In this document: piece after piece, positions 59,427 through 64,000 of the stretch | How the letters are laid out: each line of letters opens with the position of its first letter | How positions within the stretch are numbered: the stretch's first letter is position 1 | NCBI RefSeq assembly: GCF_900141715.1 | Contig: NZ_FQYK01000001.1 | Span: 62,001 to 126,000 of the forward strand | Length of the DNA: 64,000 bases | Reading direction: 5' to 3' | From: Algibacter luteus | GTDB lineage: Bacteria; Bacteroidota; Bacteroidia; Flavobacteriales; Flavobacteriaceae | Made by a program: the position numbers and the translations under genes | Notes under the pieces: generated by a model | The model's input: only the letters and a program-made list of their open reading frames with translations | Told to the model about the DNA's origin: nothing | Database searches by the model: none

Positions 59427-60779
59427 ATGCTAAATATATCTCATAACCAATTGAATAAAAAAATAGACTTAAGTCAATATAAGTCTGGTAAAAAAATAAT
59501 GCATATTGAGTATTACCGATACTTCAATAAATTTTTGTTGGCTGCTGCTATTTTTGGGTTTATTGTACTTTTTTTACCATGGACTCAAAATATAACTGGA
59601 CAAGGCACAGTAACAACTTTAAGGCCTAATCAGCGTCCGCAACATATCCAATCACAAATACCAGGGCGTATTGAAGAATGGTATGTACAGGAAGGAGACG
59701 AAGTAAAAAAAGGTGATACGATTTTAAGAATATCTGAAGTGAAAAGTGAGTATTTTGACGATAGATTAGTTGAACGCACTAACGACCAGATACAATCAAA
59801 ATCGTCTTCAGTTACCGCATATCAAGGTAAGGTAGAGGCGTTAAACAGACAAATTTCAGCATTACGTAATGAGCAGCAATTAAAATTAGAGCAAACTAAA
59901 AACAAACTCATGCAATCGCAATTAAAAGTTAAAAGCGATAGTATTGATTTAGAAGCGGCTAAAACAAATTTAAAAATAGCAGAAACACAGTTTAATCGTA
60001 TTGCAACATTGCAAGAAGAAGGACTAAAAGCTGTAAGAGATGTAGAGGAAAAACGTTTAAAACTTCAAGAAACCCAAGCTAAATATATTTCGCAAGAAAA
60101 CAAGTATTTAGCCAGTAAAAACGAAGTTATTAATGCGCGACTAGAATTATCAAGAACTAACGCTTCGTATGCCGATAAAATTTCAAAAGCGCAGAGCGAT
60201 ATGTTTACCGCACAGTCTAGTGGATTTGATACTCAAGCACAAGTTACCAAACTTGAAAATGAATATAGCAATTACAAAAAACGTAATAGCTTGCTTTATG
60301 TTACAGCACCCCAAAACGGCTTTATAAATAAGGTTTTAACCGGTGGTATTGGAGTAACATTTAAAGAAGGTGAGCAATTGGTTGGTATTATGCCATCAAC
60401 ATACGATTTGGCTGTAGAAACATTTGTTCGCCCAATAGATTTACCATTACTTCATATAGGCGAACATGTGCGTGTGCAATTCGATGGCTGGCCAGCAATT
60501 GTGTTTAGCGGATGGCCCAATGTTTCATACGGAACTTATGGTGCTAAAGTTGTAGCCATTGAGCGCTTTATTAGCGACAACGGAAAATACAGAGTTTTAC
60601 TTGCACCGGACTCATCAGATCATGAATGGCCAGAAGCCATAAGAGTTGGCTCAGGAGCCAAAACAATTGCTTTGCTCGAGGATGTGCCCATTTGGTTTGA
60701 GCTATGGAGACAGATTAACAGCTTCCCTCCAAATTATTATCAACCCAAAAACAACGATAAAAGTCTTAAAAAAGGATAA
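59427..60779 (+). CDS. HlyD-family membrane fusion protein
   Basis: A 450-residue periplasmic adaptor. One membrane helix near the N-terminus (about 31-50) is followed by a lipoyl-like half (GRIEEWYVQEGDEVKKGDTILRI). A long coiled-coil hairpin comes next (about 115-275), then the second lipoyl half (LYVTAPQNGFINKVLTGGIGVTFKEGEQLVGI) and a beta-barrel. It links the inner-membrane ABC protein to the TolC-like channel. The gene is 3 nt after the ABC gene and 3 nt before the TolC gene. Confidence 0.9.
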   Translation: MLNISHNQLNKKIDLSQYKSGKKIMHIEYYRYFNKFLLAAAIFGFIVLFLPWTQNITGQGTVTTLRPNQRPQHIQSQIPGRIEEWYVQEGDEVKKGDTILRISEVKSEYFDDRLVERTNDQIQSKSSSVTAYQGKVEALNRQISALRNEQQLKLEQTKNKLMQSQLKVKSDSIDLEAAKTNLKIAETQFNRIATLQEEGLKAVRDVEEKRLKLQETQAKYISQENKYLASKNEVINARLELSRTNASYADKISKAQSDMFTAQSSGFDTQAQVTKLENEYSNYKKRNSLLYVTAPQNGFINKVLTGGIGVTFKEGEQLVGIMPSTYDLAVETFVRPIDLPLLHIGEHVRVQFDGWPAIVFSGWPNVSYGTYGAKVVAIERFISDNGKYRVLLAPDSSDHEWPEAIRVGSGAKTIALLEDVPIWFELWRQINSFPPNYYQPKNNDKSLKKG

Positions 60780-60782
60780 TAA

Positions 60783-62186
60783 ATGAAAGCACTTTTAACC
60801 AGTATATTACTTTGTTTTAGCTTTATAATTCCAGCTCAGGATAGTACATCGGTGATTTCTTTGGCAGAATATTTAGGTTACGTAAAAACGTTTCATCCTA
60901 TTGTGAAACAAGCAAATCTTACCATCAATGAAAGTGAAGCTAAACTTATGAAAGCGCGTGGTGCATTTGATCCTAAATTAGAAGTAGATTTTGATAGGAA
61001 AACATTTAAAAATACCGAGTATTATGACAAGTTAAACGCCTCGTTTAAAATACCTACATGGTTTGGCATCGAGTTAAAGGGAAATTTTGAAGAAAACACA
61101 GGCGATTTTTTAAACCCTGAAGCTTTTGTTCCTGAAGATGGTTTGTACAGCGCAGGAATTTCAGTACCTGTTGCCCGCGGATTGCTAACCAACCAGCGAA
61201 TGGCTATGTTAAGACAATCAAGGCTTTATGTAAAACAAGCACAAGCAGACCGCCAATTACTGGTAAATAATATTTTATACAATGCTACAGTCACTTATTT
61301 TAATTGGTTAAAAACCTATAATGAGAAATTGGTTTACGAAGATTTTTTAAGCAATGCTGAAATGCGTTTTAACGGGATTAAAAAAAGTTTCGAGGTTGGA
61401 GACAAACCTGCTATTGATACGCTTGAGGCTAGAATCGCTTTGAATAATAGAAAATTGAACCTCGAAAAATCGAGAATAAAATACATCAAATCATCTCTTG
61501 AGTTGTCGAATTTTTTATGGTTGAATGATAATACACCTGTAGAAATTACAGACCGTATTATTCCGGATGTTAATACTCTTGAATCGATTGACGCCACGTT
61601 GAATACTTCGGCTTTAAACATTGAAAATTACGAGATATCCAATCATCCAAAGTTATTATCATTAGATTATAAATACCAAAGTTTAAATATTGAAAAACGG
61701 TTAAAACTAAATAATCTATTGCCTCAAATTGATTTACAGTACAACTTCTTATCGCAAACACCTGAAGTTGCGCGTTCGTTTAGTACTTCAGCATACAAAA
61801 GTGGTGTGAACATTAATTTTCCGTTGTTTTTACGTAAAGAACGAGGTGATTTAAAACTAGCAAAAATCAAGATACAAGACACAAAATTTGAGATTCAAAA
61901 TACAAAAGTAAGTCTTAAAAACAAGATAGATGCCTTAACTATGGAGTTGGATTCTTATATACTTCAAAATGACCTAACGGTAACTATTGTTAATGACTAT
62001 TCAATAATGTTATCTGCAGAAGAACGCAAGTTTTTTTTAGGAGAAAGTTCACTCTTTATTGTTAACTCTCGTGAAGCCAAACTTATTGATGCTAAATTAA
62101 AAGCGATTGAACTAGAAAACAGTTTTTTCAAAACCAAGGCTAATTTATTTAATGTTTTGGCTAGTAATGAAGTGCCTTTAAACTAA
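60783..62186 (+). CDS. TolC-family outer-membrane efflux protein
   Basis: A 467-residue protein with a signal peptide (KALLTSILLCFSFIIPAQ) and the two long helical repeats of outer-membrane efflux proteins. It forms the trimeric exit duct of the ABC-HlyD system. The substrate is unknown; no RTX or double-glycine peptide gene is adjacent. It is the last gene of the operon. Confidence 0.88.
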   Translation: MKALLTSILLCFSFIIPAQDSTSVISLAEYLGYVKTFHPIVKQANLTINESEAKLMKARGAFDPKLEVDFDRKTFKNTEYYDKLNASFKIPTWFGIELKGNFEENTGDFLNPEAFVPEDGLYSAGISVPVARGLLTNQRMAMLRQSRLYVKQAQADRQLLVNNILYNATVTYFNWLKTYNEKLVYEDFLSNAEMRFNGIKKSFEVGDKPAIDTLEARIALNNRKLNLEKSRIKYIKSSLELSNFLWLNDNTPVEITDRIIPDVNTLESIDATLNTSALNIENYEISNHPKLLSLDYKYQSLNIEKRLKLNNLLPQIDLQYNFLSQTPEVARSFSTSAYKSGVNINFPLFLRKERGDLKLAKIKIQDTKFEIQNTKVSLKNKIDALTMELDSYILQNDLTVTIVNDYSIMLSAEERKFFLGESSLFIVNSREAKLIDAKLKAIELENSFFKTKANLFNVLASNEVPLN

Positions 62187-62204
62187 ACAGCATTAGTTTT
62201 TAAA

Positions 62205-62260
62205 AGGCAATCTAGAATACTAATTGATCTATTAAAATCATAAAGCATTCTTGACTGCCT
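62205..62260. terminator. Bidirectional hairpin between convergent tolC-like and usp genes
   Basis: AGGCA-TC-AGAAT-CT on the left pairs with AG-ATTCT-GA-TGCCT on the right, with single mismatches between the blocks and a long AT-rich loop. T-rich runs lie on both outer sides. Confidence 0.55.
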
Positions 62261-62280
62261 ACAACTAAAAAAAATATCAT

Positions 62281-63114
62281 TTAAATTTTAAAGGTCATTA
62301 CTGGTAATGTAGAGTGGTTTGCTACATCTTCACTAATACTGCCTTCAAAGAAGTGAGCCAATCCTTTTCTACCATGTGTAGGCAAAATTATAAGATCTGC
62401 TCCTATTTTATTAGCACAATTTAAAACGCCTTCTTCTACTGAATAATCACTTACATAAAAAACATCATCCATTTTATCGAGATTTTGTTCTGCCTTAGTG
62501 AAGAAGTTTACAGCCTTTTTTTCTACTTCTAAAGAACTCATAAATCGATCATTAGGTAAATTTACATTCACTATATACATCTTTGTATCTACCTTATCGA
62601 ACATCTGTTTCGCTTTTAAATAAGAGCTAATGGCTTCTTCTGAAAAATCGCAGGCAAAAACGACCACATCAAAATTAACATCGTTTACATGGTTTTTCAC
62701 TACTAAAACCGGAATACTAGCGTTTCTTACAACGCGTTCTGTATTAGATCCAATTAAAAACTCTTTAAGTCCACTTGCGCCATGAGAACCCATAACTATC
62801 AAATCGGCGTCGTGTTTTTGTGCAACATCATTTACCTCACTAAATACCTTAAAGTGTTTTATAATCGGTGTTACCTTGATATCTTTTAGATAATCCTTCT
62901 TTAAAAAGTCTTCAAATTTTTGTTCTGCTAACTGAAGAAAAAATGCTGCCTTTTGGTTTTGAAGCCCATCTGAAGCTGTTAGCATAATATCAGACATTTC
63001 AAGCATGTGTAAGGCAAGTAACTCTGAATCATTTTTTACAGCAAGTTTTGCTGCAGTTTTAAGTGCATATTCTGAATGTTCAGAGAAGTCTATAGGTATA
63101 ATAATTTTTTTCAT
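62281..63114 (-). CDS. Tandem universal stress protein
   Basis: A 277-residue protein of two Usp domains. The first (about 1-142) ends with GSHGASGLKEFLIGSNTERVVRNASIPVLVV, the complete ATP-binding loop G-x2-G-x9-GS. The second (about 148-277) ends THGRKGLAHFFEGSISEDVANHSTLPV, a variant of that loop. Such proteins are induced by starvation or low oxygen. It follows hemN by 40 nt on the same strand, so both may be in one oxygen-responsive unit whose promoter lies beyond the window. Confidence 0.9.
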   Translation of the reverse strand: MKKIIIPIDFSEHSEYALKTAAKLAVKNDSELLALHMLEMSDIMLTASDGLQNQKAAFFLQLAEQKFEDFLKKDYLKDIKVTPIIKHFKVFSEVNDVAQKHDADLIVMGSHGASGLKEFLIGSNTERVVRNASIPVLVVKNHVNDVNFDVVVFACDFSEEAISSYLKAKQMFDKVDTKMYIVNVNLPNDRFMSSLEVEKKAVNFFTKAEQNLDKMDDVFYVSDYSVEEGVLNCANKIGADLIILPTHGRKGLAHFFEGSISEDVANHSTLPVMTFKI

Positions 63115-63154
63115 AATCTTATTTTTTAGTTGGTTTATACTAAATACACATTCA

Positions 63155-64000
63155 TCAAACAGTCATAGAAAACAACTGCATTTCTGGTTTTTTTCTTTGT
63201 AACAATACATCAAATGCCATACAAATATTTCTAACAAATGGCCTGCCTTTTAGGGTGACTTCAATTTTATTAGAATCAATTTTAAGCAGCTCATCTTTTT
63301 CCATTTCTTTAAGTTTAATTATGGCATCTGGCAATTCATTAAACCATAAATAATCTGTAGTCCAAGAGGTTTCAAATTGACACATTAAATTAAGAATGTG
63401 TCTTCTAATAATTAAATCTTCAGCGTTTAAGATATGTCCTCTAAATACTGGTAAAGTATCTTCTTCTAACAAATTATAATAACTCTCTATGCTTTTTATA
63501 TTTTGAGCAAACCCATACCAACTATCACTTATAGACGACACACCTAAACCAATCATAGCTTGGGTTTTTGAAGCCGAATAACCCATAAAATTTCGATGTA
63601 AATTACCGTTTATAGCCGACTGATATAAGGCATCGGTAGTTAATGCGAAATGGTCCATACCTATTTCGTGATACCCCACCTCAGCTAATAATTCTTTACC
63701 TAACTCATATTGTTCTCTTTTTACTTCTGCCGATGGTAAATTAGAATCGTCAAATCCGCGTTGTCCATTTCCTTTTATCCATGGCACATGTGCATAACTA
63801 TAAAATGCCAATCGGTCTGGTAGTAAGACTTTTGTTTTTAGTATGGTTTCTTTTATATGATCGATGGTTTGAAACGGTAAACCAAAAATAATATCATGAC
63901 CTACAGAGGTATAACCAATTTCTCTAGCCAATGCTGTGGCCCGTTTTACATTTTCAAAGGGTTGAATTCTATGAATGGCTCGTTGCACTGTTTCGTTATA
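63155..64000 (-). CDS. hemN: Oxygen-independent coproporphyrinogen III oxidase, C-terminal part
   Basis: The frame is open to the right edge of the window, so the N-terminal part with the radical SAM cluster is outside. The visible 281 residues start YNETVQRAIHRIQPFE and include VGHDIIFGLPFQT, YSYAHVPWIKGNGQRG, EIGMDHFAL and HRNFMGYS, typical of HemN. It decarboxylates coproporphyrinogen III to protoporphyrinogen IX without oxygen, feeding haem synthesis when oxygen is scarce. This fits the FNR-like and cbb3 genes nearby. Confidence 0.95.
   Translation of the reverse strand, partial: YNETVQRAIHRIQPFENVKRATALAREIGYTSVGHDIIFGLPFQTIDHIKETILKTKVLLPDRLAFYSYAHVPWIKGNGQRGFDDSNLPSAEVKREQYELGKELLAEVGYHEIGMDHFALTTDALYQSAINGNLHRNFMGYSASKTQAMIGLGVSSISDSWYGFAQNIKSIESYYNLLEEDTLPVFRGHILNAEDLIIRRHILNLMCQFETSWTTDYLWFNELPDAIIKLKEMEKDELLKIDSNKIEVTLKGRPFVRNICMAFDVLLQRKKPEMQLFSMTV

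Noticed and set aside
1-64000. CRISPR array, prophage or complete insertion sequence
   Set aside because: No regularly spaced repeats, no transposase or integrase frame, and no phage structural genes were seen on either strand.

Overview
The window looks like the chromosome of a marine-type flavobacterium (Bacteroidota, Flavobacteriaceae). The evidence is AT-rich DNA, Bacteroidota -7 promoter boxes (TAnnTTTG), a type IX-secreted polysaccharide lyase of family PL6, a lipoprotein with a Cys-Ser-Asp-Asp-Asp-Asp export signal, a fused CcoN-CcoO oxidase subunit, and an ECF sigma factor followed by a flavobacterial 'sensor of ECF sigma factor'. No rRNA, tRNA, CRISPR array or complete insertion sequence was seen.

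Layout. 0-6.5 kb: end of a phosphohexomutase gene, an MsbA-type lipid flippase, the ECF sigma trio, a BNR-repeat exported protein and an RsmB-type rRNA methyltransferase. 6.5-15.5 kb: an accessory region between rsmB and purL. It holds a DinB-fold protein, a TPR protein, four exported or lipid-anchored proteins, an acetyltransferase preceded by a strongly folded DNA element, two copies of a 116-bp repeat, and a probable defence locus (membrane protein, DUF262 protein, HEPN RNase-like protein, AbiC-like protein). 15.6-24.5 kb: a Flavo-1-like structured element, purL carrying an in-frame palindromic repeat insertion, the PL6 lyase and pyruvate phosphate dikinase. 24.7-29.1 kb: pflB-pflA-OFA transporter (anaerobic pyruvate to formate). 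29.6-38 kb: acyl-CoA ligase, then a MarR regulator heading a beta-oxidation operon. 38-44.2 kb: M1 peptidase, two YdeI-type proteins, and a two-gene disaccharide synthesis/hydrolysis unit. 44.4-47.1 kb: an AAA+ ATPase and VWA pair. 47.3-57 kb: an FNR-like regulator divergent from the complete cbb3 oxidase set (ccoI, ccoS, ccoNO, ccoQ, ccoP, ccoG, ccoH, safE-like). 57-62.2 kb: TetR regulator with an ABC-HlyD-TolC export system whose ATPase is degenerate. 62.2-64 kb: universal stress protein and the 3' part of hemN, both reverse strand.

How they work together. Four promoters (ppdK, pflB, ccoI, cco operon) carry a TGAT-N4-ATCA palindrome, with one mismatch at pflB. In each case its centre lies exactly 36.5 nt from the last base of the -7 box, which is the geometry of an FNR-class activator. 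With the FNR-like gene and hemN also present, the window contains much of an oxygen-limitation regulon: high-affinity respiration, fermentation of pyruvate to formate, PPi-linked glycolysis and anaerobic haem synthesis.

The strongest leads for something new are the DUF262-HEPN-AbiC locus, the palindromic element inside purL, the fixed-geometry FNR regulon, the apparent lack of an AUG, GUG or UUG start for pflA, the folded element before the acetyltransferase gene, and the catalytically eroded ABC exporter.
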